NCBI RefSeq assembly: GCF_050624435.1
Contig: NC_134531.1
Location: 259,670,812-259,734,811 of the forward strand
Reading direction: 5' to 3'
From: Tenrec ecaudatus
Taxonomy: Eukaryota > Chordata > Mammalia > Afrosoricida > Tenrecidae
DNA length: 64,000 nt
The notes below the pieces were generated by a model that saw nothing but the letters and a program-made list of their open reading frames with translations, ran no database searches and had not been told where the DNA came from. Shown here piece after piece: positions 36,543 through 48,554 of this stretch; the stretch's first letter is position 1; every line of letters starts with the position of its first letter. Position numbers and translations under genes: made by a program.

Positions 36543-37941
36543 TCCTATTTTTTTAAAGATCATTTTATTGGCAGCTCTTACAGCTCTTATAACAATCCAT
36601 ACATCAATTGTATCAAGCATATTTATACATATGGTGCCATTATAATTTTCTAAATATTTACATTTTATTTGAGCCCTTGATATCAGCTCCTCTTTTTAAT
36701 CTCCCAGTCCCACCTGATGACCCCTTGATAAATTATAAATTATTATTATTTTCATATCTTACACCAACCACTGCCTCCTGTCCCCCTCGGTTTCCTCCTC
36801 ACTCCTTTTTCCACTGTCCCTCTACCCTCCTGGTATCATTACACCCATTTCTGTGCCTGATGGTCTTATCTGACCCAGATTCCATGTGCCCTGAGCTCTT
36901 ATCTTTACCTGTTTATGCGCTCTAACCCACAGTGAAAGACAGGTTTGGGGTCATGATAGTGGGGGGAGAGGAAGTCTCAAGGAACCCCAGGAATATTGTG
37001 TGTTTCATTGGTGCTATACTTCATCTGATTAACTTATCCCTTCCTTATGACCCTTCATTGAGGGGATGTTGCATTGTCTACAGATGGGTTTGGGATCTCT
37101 GACCTGACGCCTTTTGTTCTCAACGATATGTTTTTTTGTTTGTTTATTTGTTTTAGGTCTTCAATGCCTGTTACCTAATTCTGTCAACTCATGATTGCAC
37201 AGGTTGGTGTGCTTCTTCCACGTGGGCTTGTTGCTTCTCTGAAAGCTAGGTTGCCATTTGTCTAACTTCAAGCCTTTAAGACCCCAGATGCTATATCTGT
37301 TGATAGCTGGGCACCATCAGCTTTCTTCACCACATTTGCTTGTGCACCCATTTTGTCTTCAGCGACCTGCGGGGAGGGTGAGCTTCACAGAATGTCAGGT
37401 TGTTAGAACAAAGTGTTCTTGCACTGAAGAAGGGCTAGAGCAGAGGCCCAGAGTCCATCCACTTCCTCAATGTATTGTCAAATAAATGTATTTACCTATG
37501 CCAATACCTCTTTTTGTATGAATGAATATATTTATATAAGTGCACACCTATGTTTGTACCTCTGTCCATAGCTTTTCTTCCTACATCTTTCCTCTGTCTC
37601 TTTATACATTCCTCCTTCCCACCATCATACTTGCTTCTGCCTCAGAGTAATTTTTCTCAGATACACTTTTGTTGATCCAACACTCCCAGGATCTCTACAT
37701 CCTCCTCATTATTGGTTTTAATACCCTAGTTTTTCTTCTGTCTATTACATTGTTTGCTCACTGCTACCTTCTCCTGCCTTCTCCCTCTAAGTCCCTCTGG
37801 AAACTTCTGTCCCATTGCTTTTTCCTCGGGCTTGCTTCCCATACCTGTCTTGTATAGGTAGGCAAACCAACAATAACGTAGACAATACCAAAAGAAAACA
37901 AAAAATGAATAAAAAGAGAAAAAATAAATAAATAGAGAAAG
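36543..37941 (-). mobile_element. L1-like 3' end, 3' part of the U6/L1 chimera
   Basis: Read on the minus strand, this is about 1.4 kb of the L1-like 3' region that recurs through the window. It starts in a T-rich tract directly joined to the U6 3' end and ends in a degenerate A-rich tail, seen on the plus strand as the T run at about 36548. It has the module with TTAAGACCCCAGATGC on the plus strand (about 37276) and the C-rich tract near the 3' end. The order of segments matches the copy at 55.2-57.4 kb. It has no ORF of note. Divergence from the younger copy at 61-62.5 kb suggests an older insertion. Confidence 0.8.
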
Positions 37942-38042
37942 AAAAATGTGCTTCACAAATGTGAATGTCATCCTTGTACAGAGTCATGCTAATCTTCTCT
38001 GTATAATATTAATTTTAATCTATGTGCTGCCGAAGCAAGCCC
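37942..38042 (-). pseudogene. RNU6: U6 snRNA pseudogene, 5' part of a U6/L1 chimera
   Basis: The minus strand reads as a nearly full-length U6 spliceosomal RNA (about 101 bases against about 107 in functional U6). The 5' stem-loop GCTTCGGCAGCACATA is intact. The ACAGAGA box, which pairs with the 5' splice site, lies at 37996-38002 and is followed by AGATTAGCATG. The 3' part (AAGGATGACA, then TGTGAAGC) is recognisable but several bases are changed or lost before the terminal T run. The U6 5' end abuts TTGCCTA (38043-38049), which recurs at 36536-36542 beyond the L1 part. No TATA box or proximal sequence element is visible just upstream of the 5' end, so this is a retrocopy unlikely to be transcribed by Pol III. 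The identity is very secure; lack of function is inferred. Confidence 0.93.
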
Positions 38043-38114
38043 TTGCCTAATTTTTCTTAAAGCACACCATATCACCCCCAACTAACAGGTTTGTTGTTGT
38101 TGTTGTTGTTTTTA

Positions 38115-38160
38115 AAGTACTATGGGTCAGAATAACAATTGACTCCATGACAGTTGAAGG
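38115..38160 (+). mobile_element. Possible AfroSINE 3' end fragment
   Basis: ACTATGGGTCAGAATAACAA and TTGACTCCATGACAG resemble the AfroSINE tail; it follows a short TTG repeat (38091-38110). Too short to be sure. Confidence 0.35.
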
Positions 38161-38315
38161 GTGACCAATTAAAAACAAAAGAGCTCCCTCCTTGCTTTAT
38201 AAGGTATTTTCAACTTTGTTTTTGTTTAGTAGAAGGGAATCCTGGATTTCTCACATCAAAAAAACAAAAAAACAAAACAGATGTGAAGAACTCCCAGATA
38301 CAAAGGAAGCGTTTT

Positions 38316-38318
<3 letters not shown>

Positions 38319-38352
<34 letters not shown>
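38319..38352 (+). repeat. (AC)n microsatellite
   Basis: 34 bases of pure AC. Confidence 0.98.
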
Positions 38353-38354
<2 letters not shown>

Positions 38355-39914
38355 CACATGAAAGCAGTAAGGACAAGTTTCTTTTGACCTAATTCCTCTA
38401 GATAATATCCTTAAGACTCTTGATTTTGGGTTGCTTTTCCATAAAAAATTCACAGATAGGCTTGAAAACAGTATCTGCTTCACGGCAGCTTCCTGTAAAT
38501 ACATCTCTCCAAACAGCGACGTTTACTAGCCTAACAATCGCCGGTGTTCATCATGTAAAGACTGTTATTCCTTGTCCTTGGACGCTTACAATCTGTTTCT
38601 TGTAAAGTTGAGATGAGGTTGTTTTCTCATGTTGAAAGCACTGACAGCTGTAATTACGCCTCCCACTACTACAGGGTCCGTTTCCCAACACTCAGCTACA
38701 CACTGTACACAGCATGAATCTATCAGGGCTTTCAAAGATGAGAATGCATGCCATGCTTTCACCCGCTCAAGAAAGCTCCACTCTCAACAACAGACATAGC
38801 AGAATGATTTTTATATTAAACTTCATTCAAATGAAGCCATAAAGACATCGTTATTTTGCCCTGTGTTCAGCTCTTAGAAATCATCTCTGTGAACACGTGG
38901 GAAAGAGTGGTGCCCCTTTCCATATTCAAGTCCCACTTACAAGCCAAATGAATTCCTCTCACAGGTAATCCAATCTGAATTCCTGAGTTAAAATTTCATT
39001 TACTACCAGTGATAGCAATCTTCTTAGTAATAGCAGGTTTAAAATATGAATACACATTTAATAAAATTAAATGATGTCCATTAAAAGTGCCTAGTACAAG
39101 GTAAACAGTTGGTAATCTTACAATGCTAGTTGGTAAACTTAAAATGCTAGAAAAAAACTACCTTATATGCCTCCTGAACTTTTCAATATTTCTTTTAAAT
39201 GGTGCAGATCAGGTAAGACGAGTTAGTTAAGACAAATAGTCCAAATGATTAACATGGGAAAATATTCACAGCTGATCAAATTTTAGACAGCCCCTTACTT
39301 ACTGATTTGTATACATGTATCTTCCCAAATATATATGTATATAAATAATGTATGTAAATATTATATATATGTGTACTTTCAGTTTCAAAAACATTCAGCC
39401 TGGGGATCATGTCATATATTTATCCTTGTATGCTTAATGTACAATATTGTCAAACACACACAGGCATAGCAAATGCTTCATAAATATGCTGGAAATAGAC
39501 TATTCACTGAAATTAGTTCTCCACAACCCCTTTCTTTCCTGGGTGTAAGGTAAGAAGACAACAAACAGAAAACTACCCAAGCTTTTATCACTTATCTCCC
39601 TATTAGTTTTTCCCTTTTTCTAAGATGTGTAGATGTAAGCACCAGAATGGAAGGACTGAACTTAGGGTTAGCTTTTTTCTTTGGTGAGAGGACTATTGAG
39701 AAACAGAAAAAAAAAACTATTATGTGGGCAGAATTTTAAGATAAAAAACTTGTTTTATAGCTCATTGAAGATCATCTAAATCATCAAAATTTCCCTAGTC
39801 ATCTAATTTTTAAACATAAAAGACATTATATAGATGGTCTCATATATTATAACCAAGTATATAAGAGCACACACAAATACAAGAGCATGTGAGAGAGTGT
39901 GTGTGTATGTATGG

Positions 39915-39917
<3 letters not shown>

Positions 39918-39952
<35 letters not shown>
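39918..39952 (+). repeat. (CA)n microsatellite beside a GT run
   Basis: 35 bases of CA, preceded by a short GT run (about 39897-39910), so the pair can form a small hairpin. It abuts the RTE remnant. Confidence 0.97.
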
Positions 39953-39955
<3 letters not shown>

Positions 39956-39959
39956 TGTC

Positions 39960-40200
39960 AGGTGACATCACCTGGGCTCCAACTCGTAGGATCTTACAAC
40001 AGCACGAGTACTGCCCAGTCCCGGGCCATCTTCCAAATTGTTTACATCTGGACACATTATTGCAACCACTGTCAGTCCATTGGGTTGGGGCCTTCTTGTT
40101 ACGTGCTCCTTTATTTTACCAAGCATGATGTCCTTCTCCAGGGATTCGTCTCTTGTGATAACATATCCAAAGTATTTGAGATGAAGTTTCACTCTCCTTG
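39960..40200 (-). mobile_element. RTE-type LINE remnant, 3' coding end
   Basis: The minus-strand frame opens with LKYFGYVITRDESLEKDIML, a strong match to the C-terminus of RTE-type proteins, and then degenerates. It lies directly beside the CA microsatellite at 39918-39952. Confidence 0.75.
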
Positions 40201-40759
40201 ACTTTAAGTAGCATTTAAGTTAGTGATTTATTACATCATATTTTCTTTAAAAAAAACTCCTGACTCTTGGGTCTGTAAATTTTACATTCCACCATTTAGT
40301 TCTTTGACCAACCTATCAATTACAGATAGATATTATAAAACAACTGATAAATGATTGAAATTTTTGACACAATTTATAGAGCTAACCTGATTTCCTTTGA
40401 AAATTTAAAAAAAAATTAATAAGGCCACACCTTGATAAGGTTGTCTAAAGAGTTAGTCAAAGGTTAATATTTCCAATATTAATACAGACAGGTATTTTTT
40501 CTGTACCCTTTTCTTACTAATGTTGACCCGGGCTCTGTATCTGTGTTAGTGTAGAAATGTGCTTCATGGGGTTTGCTGAAATACATCACCACGTCTTCTT
40601 TGGAGGCATCTCTGATGACTCAAATATTCAACCTTCTGGTTAGCATTCAAGTTCACTAACCTATGTAGGTTATATCAACAGTACATAACCTGTTGACACT
40701 GATACCGTTATACTTTCTAAAAAGTAAATAGACAGAGGTTTTTTCTGTATTTTGTAAGA

Positions 40760-41530
40760 TTTATTAATCACTTCTCAGCAAACATTTATTGAGCATATGC
40801 CTGGCCTCAGGCCTTGCTATGGGAGCTAGCATAACAAAACATAGGAGCCCAATCATTTGTCCTCATGTCTTAAGGGGAGGTGTTTTTTCGTGTGTTTTGC
40901 TTTTTTGTTTTTTAAGTCAACTATAGAATATGCTTCCTGAAGTTGATAAGTAATACTTAAAAAAAATTTAAAGGCAACAAGGACACAGAAACACTCCCCC
41001 CAAACATATTCACTGTCATTGAGTCCATTCAGACTCATAGGAAGCTCTTGTGGGTTCTGAGACTGTAACTGTTTATAGAACTAGAAAGCCAAGCCTTTTT
41101 CCCAGCAGAGCTGTTGGTGGTTTCCTACGACCAACCATGCAGATCCAAAGGGAATATTATATTTAAAATAAAATTATCACAGCAAGACTCCCTGGAAGGG
41201 TTACAGTTGAGGACGAAGGCATGCAGGAGGTAAGAAGGAGGCCCAGGGATAGAAAGGGAAGGAAGCATTTGCAGATATGAGGAAGAATTGCCGAAGTTTG
41301 CTAAAGGTCATTGTGGAGCTCAGCAGAATGAGGAAGAAAGACAAGGAAAGGACACAGATGTCATGGGGAAAGGGAAAGGGGAGGGAGAGGGACAGATCAT
41401 TTGTAAATTACTTGGCATTCTGAGGAATCTGCCTCTTGGCTTTTTCTGTGAGCCAGATCAGAAATTATTGGAGGTTTATAGCAAAGGAATGATCTAAGTG
41501 GACTTAATATTTTGAAGGAATTAATCTGTA
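40760..41530 (-). mobile_element. L2 remnant interrupted by an AfroSINE
   Basis: The left part (CAGCAAACATTTATTGAGCA, GCCTGGCCTCAGGCCTTGCT) is a typical antisense L2 3' end. The right part (AGATCATTTGTAAATTACTT, TTATTGGAGGTTTATAGCAA, GGAATGATCTAAGTGGAC) matches sequence further inside L2. The AfroSINE at 41005-41150 lies between. Confidence 0.75.
41005..41150 (-). mobile_element. AfroSINE, tenrec type, inside an L2 remnant
   Basis: CACTGTCATTGAGTCCATTC, TTCTGAGACTGTAACTGTTT, TGTTGGTGGTTTCCTACGAC. It interrupts the L2 sequence of 40.76-41.53 kb, so it is younger than that element. Confidence 0.75.
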
Positions 41531-42234
41531 TGAAAAAATAAACTATACCTCTAATAGAGTAATGACAAAACAGGGAGCTCTAGGTTTACATATTTGACCA
41601 TAAACCAGACAAAAGAGGATAGGTGAATTCACCAATATGGTAGCTATTGATCTAATGAGAAATAATTGTATACTTGACACACTGGAAGCAGCATTCACAG
41701 CATACACCATTAATGGAGTGAAACATAAAATAAAGAAGTACAAATGGACTCCAAGTGGTTTTTCTTTCCCATTTTCAAGTGGAAGTAACCAGACTCTGAG
41801 ATGAATACTGACAAGTTCGTTTTGGACATTGCCTGAGGGATATTTAAAAATGAGAATCCATATCTAACTTGTTCCATTTGAAAAGAAGATGTTAATCTAT
41901 GTGATTTGGTATGTGATTCTACACTTTGGGGGATCTGAATACGAGGAGAAAAAGCCGAATAAACAAAGAACAATCCATTGGGCGAAAGCCATAGAATCAG
42001 GAGGACATTGTGTCCCAGAGCCAAATGAGTTGGATGAAAGCATCCCACGTTCTTTTCATGTCCCCTCCAACCTCCGAGGCCCACACGCAGCGGAAGGTCC
42101 ACACACTACTTGTCTCTTTCTCTATCTTCCCTAAACTCACCACCAATCTTCAATTTTCTAGACAAAATGTAAAAATGAAATTACCATTCAAATTAAAATT
42201 GTATGCATAGTCCATAGATGAATCACTATATATT

Positions 42235-42395
42235 GATGCCAGTGTTAGTTGTTCCTTGATGAAATTCTACCTCGTGACAACCCCATGTGGACAGATCTTC
42301 AGCCATTTCTCTTGAGAAACCCCTGGATGCACTGAAACTGCCAACATTTTGGCTAGGAGTAACTTAACCATACTATCCAGGGAGCGCAATCAGTA
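42235..42395 (-). mobile_element. AfroSINE, diverged
   Basis: TTGATGAAATTCTACCTCGT tail, GAAACTGCCAACATTTTGGC head, ending ACTATCCAGGGAGC. Diverged but in the expected order. Confidence 0.65.
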
Positions 42396-42639
42396 TATAA
42401 TGTAGTGCTTATTATATCTGCACTTCTTTAATTGTTCTTTATTATTACAATCTATATTTTCATTCTTCCCTGTGTATCTACTAAATCTTATAATATAGAA
42501 TAGCATTTAGGAATAAAAATATACAATAAAATTATTAACCCATTTTACAGATTTATACAAAAACTGAACTTTGAGTTTTTCCAAACATACTCAGAAATTA
42601 GGATTAAAATAATGCTAGACTCAGTCTCTTGTTCATAAG

Positions 42640-43183
42640 TGGAATAGTTACATAATCTAGTGTCAATTTGGAACTTCAGAGGATTAAGAGTGAAGGGGGG
42701 AATCTAGTTTGTAAATCGGGTCTTAGTGGATGAGGCCTCTGTGTGGGCATGACCTTCTCCTGAGAATTCTGGTATTTCCTCTTTGGAGGTGGGAAGCACT
42801 TTCTCTGCTCACTCCCTGGGAGATGCTCTACTGACAAGACACAGAGCGCTATGCTGATAGAACCCAGGCCCTGGGAACTGGAGGAGGCACATGGAGATCC
42901 CTGCCAGAGCGGAGATGCTTACAATGCCACTGGGTCCACAATACTTCCCAACCATTGGCTTGTGATCTTCCTGTATTTGGTGTCATTGCATGTGTTTCTT
43001 TTGTCTATAGAAGACTTTATAGATTGGTATCAGACATATGGGTTATATCAGACTTATGGACTTGCCTGGAATGGGCTGGAATGTTTTCTCAATATTCAAC
43101 TGCTCTTGTATATAAACCTCTTTTTTTATACACATATGAATGCCTATGGATTTGTTTCCTTAGTCTACTCGGACTAACACAAT
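42640..43183 (+). repeat. Unclassified interspersed repeat of about 540 bp, copy 1
   Basis: Shares its whole length, in order, with the reverse complement of 47340-47875. Shared blocks include GAGGATTAAGA, CTTCTCCTGAGAATT, CACTCCCTG and AGATTGGTATCAGACATAT. It has a TATATAAA-like motif near its end (about 43111) and ends at CTAACACAA. The layout could be that of a solitary LTR, but I cannot identify the family. The 108-codon ORF at 42851-43177 falls inside it and is interrupted in copy 2. Confidence 0.8.
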
Positions 43184-44314
43184 AAGAGCTTTAAAACTTC
43201 TATCAAGCTATCTATCTCTCATTTATCAATCTACCAATCTTCCTTCTATCATTCAAAAACATATACTAAAAATTGCTTTGGAATTTTTCAAATTCATTTT
43301 TTTCATGAAATGTATTCTTGCAGTAAAAATTATGTTTTTTCATTGTATGCCTTTTTTGTCCAGTAAATAATGTGATTAGATGGGAAAATTTAAGCAGACT
43401 CTCTTAGAAAACTTACAGTTATGGTCCTCATGGTAGAAACTACTATGCAGGAATAATAATGTGAATCTCACTTTCCACCCATTAATCCTATATATCATTA
43501 GTCCTCCCTGAAATACTTAACATTAACAGCATGAATATTTTAGGTAATGATAATTACTCAAGGAACAGATGAGTAAAATCATCTCAACATCTTGAATGGT
43601 CCTGACCCTGAGTTAAAAATTCCCTGTGTCCTAGTCCATTGAAGATGGAGGGAGAGGGTCTGGTAAGTGTCAGCACGCCTTTAGTCATAACAAGAAACAG
43701 AAAGAGGATTTTGTTTCAGCTTTACCAGAAGTAGACAACGGAACGCATTTTGTTCATTTGAACGCATATGTAACTTATGCATGTACTACTGCACGTGGTT
43801 GTTCCTTCTGAATTATAGTCAGATAAAGCAGAGAAAACACAGATACAAGGTAATAGGAACATAATGATAAGTTTGAAATGACTATGATCATGTTGGAAAT
43901 TTAGGGGAAAATTAATGAAAATGTTCACGGCTGTATGTGAGTAGATAAGACAAAGCTTCTTTAAAATCTCTAGATAGGGAAGAAGTCTTTCAAATGAATG
44001 CTCCAGCAAGATTTCATTTTAAAATAATTTTATGATATGAGTAATCTATAATTTTAAAATTAAAACGTCTAACTTTTATACTCCTATAAATGCTGTTCAC
44101 TGTTTTTAAGAGTTAAATATCAGTGAATTACTATAAACAGAATTCAGGAAAGTTTTCTTTCTTGAACTTCAGGACATACCAAAACATAAAATAACTTTAT
44201 CAATATATTTAATTTATACTTATTTTCCATTATATTTATACTTATTCCTAGATGCATTATGTCAAACATTATTTTTATATTCAGATTGGAGTGATGTTAT
44301 ATAATTATATTAGA

Positions 44315-44538
44315 TACAGCTTAAAACCAAAAACCAAATTCATGGTCATAGAATTAATGCCAACTCACAGCAAACTTGTAAGATAAGTTAGAACTGGCCC
44401 TGTACATTTCTGAGAATGTTACTCTTTACTCAGAGCCGAAAGCCTCTTTATCCTTCAGAATGGCTGGTGGTTTCAAACTGCTGACCTTGCACTTAGCAGC
44501 CAAACTCATAACCACTATGCCACCAGGGATCCTAAATA
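44315..44538 (-). mobile_element. AfroSINE, tenrec type, nearly full length
   Basis: A complete antisense copy: AACCAAAAACCAAATTCATG, CTGGTGGTTTCAAACTGCTG, TAACCACTATGCCACCAGGG. Length about 220 bp as expected. Confidence 0.85.
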
Positions 44539-44804
44539 TAATATGTCCATACTAAAATTAAGCATTCCTAAACCTGGAGTGAAAAGATCTGGAAAATATT
44601 CACTGATATATAAAGATTCATTTTCTCACATAAAAAGTCCTCAAGTAGGCTGTCTAAATTCACACTGGAAACTTCCTGGAAGTATCAGTGCACCAGGCCT
44701 CTCCCTTATGTACACTCTACCTTCCTGATGTCACAAGAAGGTTCCGCAGTTCTAGCCATTACCCATACACCAGACTTCCTTTATAGGATCTTCATAGAAG
44801 TTCC

Positions 44805-45375
44805 ACAACCTCTTGATTGGATCCACAATCAATGCTCATGGAAGCAGCAGGCAAGAGATCGAATGACGCACTGTATTAGCTAAATCTGCTGCACAAAACC
44901 TCTTTAAAATGTTGACCATCAAGATGTTACCTTGAGGATTGAGGGATGCCTGACCTAAACCATGATATTTTCAATCACCTTACGTGTGTGTGAAAGTTGT
45001 AAAAAAGATGATCACGGAAGAATCAACACATTTGAATTGTGGTTCTGAAGAAGAATATTGCAAGTACCATGGACAGCCGAAGGAACAAACAAATCTGTTT
45101 TGGAAGAAGTTCAGCCAGAATGCTCCTTAGGTGAAAGGCTGTAAAGACTACATCCCTCTTTCATGTAGTAGCCCGGAGAAGGGCATTGTGCTCTGCAAGG
45201 CAGAGGGGCAGTGAAAAAGAGGAAAGCGTTTGATGAGATGGACGGACACATTCACTGCAACGCTGGGCTCAGACAGAAGAACAGTTGTGAGGATGGCCCT
45301 GGACCGGGTGGCGTTTCATGTGTTGGATGTAGGGTGGCACCTCCACAGCACGTAACCACAACCAACAAAGTGTTG
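44805..45375 (+). mobile_element. RTE-type LINE remnant, 3' coding end
   Basis: Runs from GATCCACAATCAATGCTCAT through AACAAACAAATCTGTTTTGG, GCCAGAATGCTCCTTAG and the AGAGGAAAGCGTTTGATGAG region to GGATGGCCCTGGACCGGG. This is the order of the RTE C-terminal coding region and tail. Frameshifts and stops make it a dead copy. The 69-codon ORF at 45211-45420 is a fragment of it. Confidence 0.82.
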
Positions 45376-45724
45376 GTCAAAATGACTCATATGGGTATCC
45401 CAAACTTTGATAAAGGCTGAGAAATGCGTTCATTTAGCTATATAAATGGCCAATATGGATAAAATAGATGTTCTACTTTAAAATAAGGAACTTACAGAAT
45501 GAATTTTGGAGTAGGAAATTTGACCAAATGATTTTTAGTGACACCCAAGCCAGCCAAATGACTCCATCTACATTACTCCTGCTCTTTGAATCAATTGGTC
45601 CAATCTTATTACAATAATTAGCATGCTCATCATATCTCTTTCATTACCAAAATAAAAACATCAATCATGTTACTCCTACCCGTTCCCTTTCTAAGCATAT
45701 CAAAAGCAAAGGAATAAATAATGC

Positions 45725-45780
45725 AGTTGCTACACTGAGTTCATTCTGACCCATAATGACCCGATGTAAAACATTAAAAA
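45725..45780 (-). mobile_element. AfroSINE tail fragment
   Basis: TGCTACACTGAGTTCATTCT and GACCCATAATGACCC match the antisense AfroSINE tail; nothing of the head is present. Confidence 0.5.
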
Positions 45781-45834
45781 ATGATTCTTCGTCCTGGCTA
45801 GCCTTACAACCACTACTGCGTTTCCCCCGTGTAT

Positions 45835-46985
45835 CTTTCTTTATTATTGACCTGTCATTTTGTCCTTCTGGGAGGACTGGGATTTCTTAATAACATGTCC
45901 AAAATACATGATTCTCACTTTCTGCTATATTTTTTTTGGCAAAACTATTTGGTCAGTGTTCAGATACTTCATGGTATATCCAATACTTGGATTCTTCACC
46001 AACCCCATAATGCAAATGCTTCAAATATTCTTCTCTCGCTCTGACGGCTATCAAGTCAATGCTGACTCATTGTCACCCGCTGCTGGTTTCTGAGACTGTA
46101 AATGTTTACTGGGGTTGAAAGCCCAGTCTTTCTCCTGAGAAACTACTAGTGGTTTTTGATCAGTCAACCATGCAGATCTCAATTCAATGTGTAACCACTA
46201 GACCATTAGGTCTCCCCTTATGCATTGTCCGATTTTTGCATGCATCTGAGGCTATTTAAAAAATCATAGCTGGGTTCCAAATACCTTTTTCCTTGAAGTG
46301 ATGGTTTTGCTCTAACGCATTTGAATCATATCTTTTGAAACAGATTTGTTCAATGCAATATGCCATTTGATTTCTTGATTGCTGCTTCCAGAGGAGTTGA
46401 TTGTAGATTCCAATAAAAATGGAATCATCTATGGCTTCAAAGTTTTTTTTTCTGTTTATATGGTGTTTGGTACTCATCCAGTATTGAGAATTTTGTTTTC
46501 TTTATGTTGAGATATAATCCATACCGAAAGCTTTAGTCTTTGATCTGCATCAGTATGTGCTTCAAGTCTTCTTCACTTTCAGCAAGAAAGGTTGTGCCAT
46601 TAATGAGTCTTAATTGTCCATTTGTCTTCCTCTATTCCTCATACTTGGTTCTTGTTTACAGGGTCTAGTGTCTCATGTTATTTTTTCAGCATACAGATTG
46701 AATAAATATGCCATAAAGAAACAACATTGCCTAATTTAATACCATACATCATCCCCTTGTTCTATCCAAAGGATTGCTTTTTGACCTGTGTACAGGTTCT
46801 CCATGTGCAAAATTAAATGGCCCAAAATTATCATTTTTTCAATGCCATCCATAATTTGTTATCAGAACCCAGCCAAATATTTTGCATAGTGAATAAACAT
46901 ATTTCTAGCATTCTCAACTTTTTGTCAAGATCTTTCTGACATCAGCAATGCTTTCCATCATGATCCACCTCACAATAACCATGAT
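45835..46985 (-). mobile_element. RTE-type LINE remnant split by a SINE
   Basis: Antisense RTE coding sequence in two parts around the AfroSINE at 46040-46218. The left part reads TTCATGGTATATCCAATACT, the antisense of the catalytic-domain tail. The right part covers upstream reverse transcriptase sequence (ATGAGTCTTAATTGTCC, CATACAGATTGAATAAATAT). No intact frame remains. The right limit is uncertain. Confidence 0.68.
46040..46218 (-). mobile_element. AfroSINE, tenrec type, inside an RTE remnant
   Basis: GGCTATCAAGTCAATGCTGA, TTCTGAGACTGTAAATGTTT, GTAACCACTAGACCATTAGG. It splits the RTE remnant of 45.8-47.0 kb. Confidence 0.8.
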
Positions 46986-47339
46986 GCCCTTCATTTTATG
47001 TCCTCTTCTGAATTGTAACTTTTCTAAATTTATAAGAAGCAAGTTGCATACAAAAATTGTCAAATTTATTGGCATTCTACAGATCCAAATGACCACCTGC
47101 CTATTCTGCCTAAATCACCTTGTCATTTTAACTGCTTTATATACAGTAAGCGATTATTTTGTGTAATAAAATTAATACACACCAATTTTGATGTTATATG
47201 ATTAACATTTCAGTAATGTAGAATGCTGATCATTTATCAATATTTTGGAGTTTTCTCAAAGATGGATATATACAGATACAGTTAGTGAAGTTACATATTT
47301 TTAAAATTCTAGAAATTAGCAAAAAAAGGAAGAATGCCG

Positions 47340-47875
47340 TGTCGTGTGCTACTCTGGGGGAACTAGGGAAACAAATTCATGGACACCCATATGTGTATAA
47401 GAAAGAGCTTTATGTACAAGAGCAGTGGAATATTGAGAAAAATCAGCCCAGTCCAGATCAAGTCCATAAGTCCGATATTAGCCAATATGTCTGATACCAA
47501 TCTGTAAAATCCTCTTCAGACTCAGGAAACACATGCAATGATGCTAAATGCAGGAAGATCACACAGTGGTGCAAAGTCTTGTGGATCCAGTGGCAGTAGA
47601 AGCATCTCCGTGCTGGGTCTCCACATGGCTCCTCCATTCCCAGGACACCGGGATTCGTCAGTGTAGTGTCATGTGTCTTCTCAGTAGACCATCTCTCAGG
47701 GAGTGAGCCAGGATTGTGTCTCGTGCCTCCATGGAGGAAATACAGGATTTCCCAAAATTCTCAGGAGAAGGCACGCCCTCATTGGCTATGACCTGATTAG
47801 CAGTCTAGACTCCACCCCTTCATTCTTAATCCTCTCAAACCCCAAATGGACACCAGGTTATGTAAGTACCACACA
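47340..47875 (-). repeat. Unclassified interspersed repeat of about 540 bp, copy 2
   Basis: Reverse-orientation copy of 42640-43183. It holds AGGAGAAGGCACGCCCTCAT and TCAGGGAGTGAGCCAGGATT on the plus strand. The two copies differ at many positions, so they are separate old insertions rather than a recent inverted duplication. Confidence 0.8.
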
Positions 47876-47884
47876 TTGTTTACC

Positions 47885-48085
47885 CTAGAAAATATGTTCA
47901 TTTCAAATGGATTCTGATTCATAGTGACCCAGGAGAGCAGTGTAGAACTAGCACATCACGTTTCCACAGCTATGACCTTCATGAAAGCACACTGCCACAT
48001 GTTTCTCCCATGAAGCCACTCTTAATTTAAACTATGTCATTTTAATTGTTACCAACTGAGTGCTCAAACCACTGTTCCACAAATG
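47885..48085 (-). mobile_element. AfroSINE, diverged
   Basis: CATTTCAAATGGATTCTGAT, TCATAGTGACCCAGGAGAGC, and later CAACTGAGTGCTCAAACCAC. Old copy directly beside the 540-bp repeat. Confidence 0.6.
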
Positions 48086-48219
48086 TTCTTTGGGTACATG
48101 AGGCATTTCCTCAAAATGGGGTACGAATCCCTCCTGTGACCACTTTTTAATCTCTTGAAAGGTCTACAGTTGCCAATATTTAATGTTACTAATTTTCATT
48201 AATTTAATCCTATAAAATT

Positions 48220-48390
48220 GTATATAACAGGAATATGCATCAAAATTTATAAATGAATAGTTAAACAAGCTCTGGTACATTCAAATATTATCCATCAATA
48301 AAAAACGATGAAAACTCTTAAACACTGCAAGACATAGACAAAGCAAGTGAAGATTATATTTTGCAAGCTGAATCAATCTTAGGAAGATAC
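48220..48390 (+). mobile_element. Ancient L1 3' end remnant
   Basis: CTCTGGTACATTCAAATATT followed by CATCAATAAAAAACGATG resembles the sense strand of the L1 3' region (tggtacatcca...caataaaaa). Heavily diverged. Confidence 0.55.
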
Positions 48391-48554
48391 CTATTAATAA
48401 TACCATTGCTATAAGGAAAAGCAAAGAAAAAGAAAGGTGGTTTATACAACAAGAGACAAGAGTTAGATGACCATGAGGAAGTCAGGGACGGGGGCAGGAA
48501 CAGGGAGAGGAGAGGGGTCAGTTATTCAGGAGGAGGGAGGAAAGATGGAGGTGA

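Noticed and set aside
37942..38042. Functional U6 gene
   Set aside because: No upstream Pol III promoter elements, several changes in the 3' part, and direct fusion to a retroelement.
41710..42102. Minus-strand ORF of 130 codons
   Set aside because: No recognisable family, signal or repeat protein; overlapping plus-strand ORFs of similar length exist, as expected by chance.
42851..43177. Plus-strand ORF of 108 codons
   Set aside because: Lies within the 540-bp interspersed repeat; the second copy does not keep the frame.
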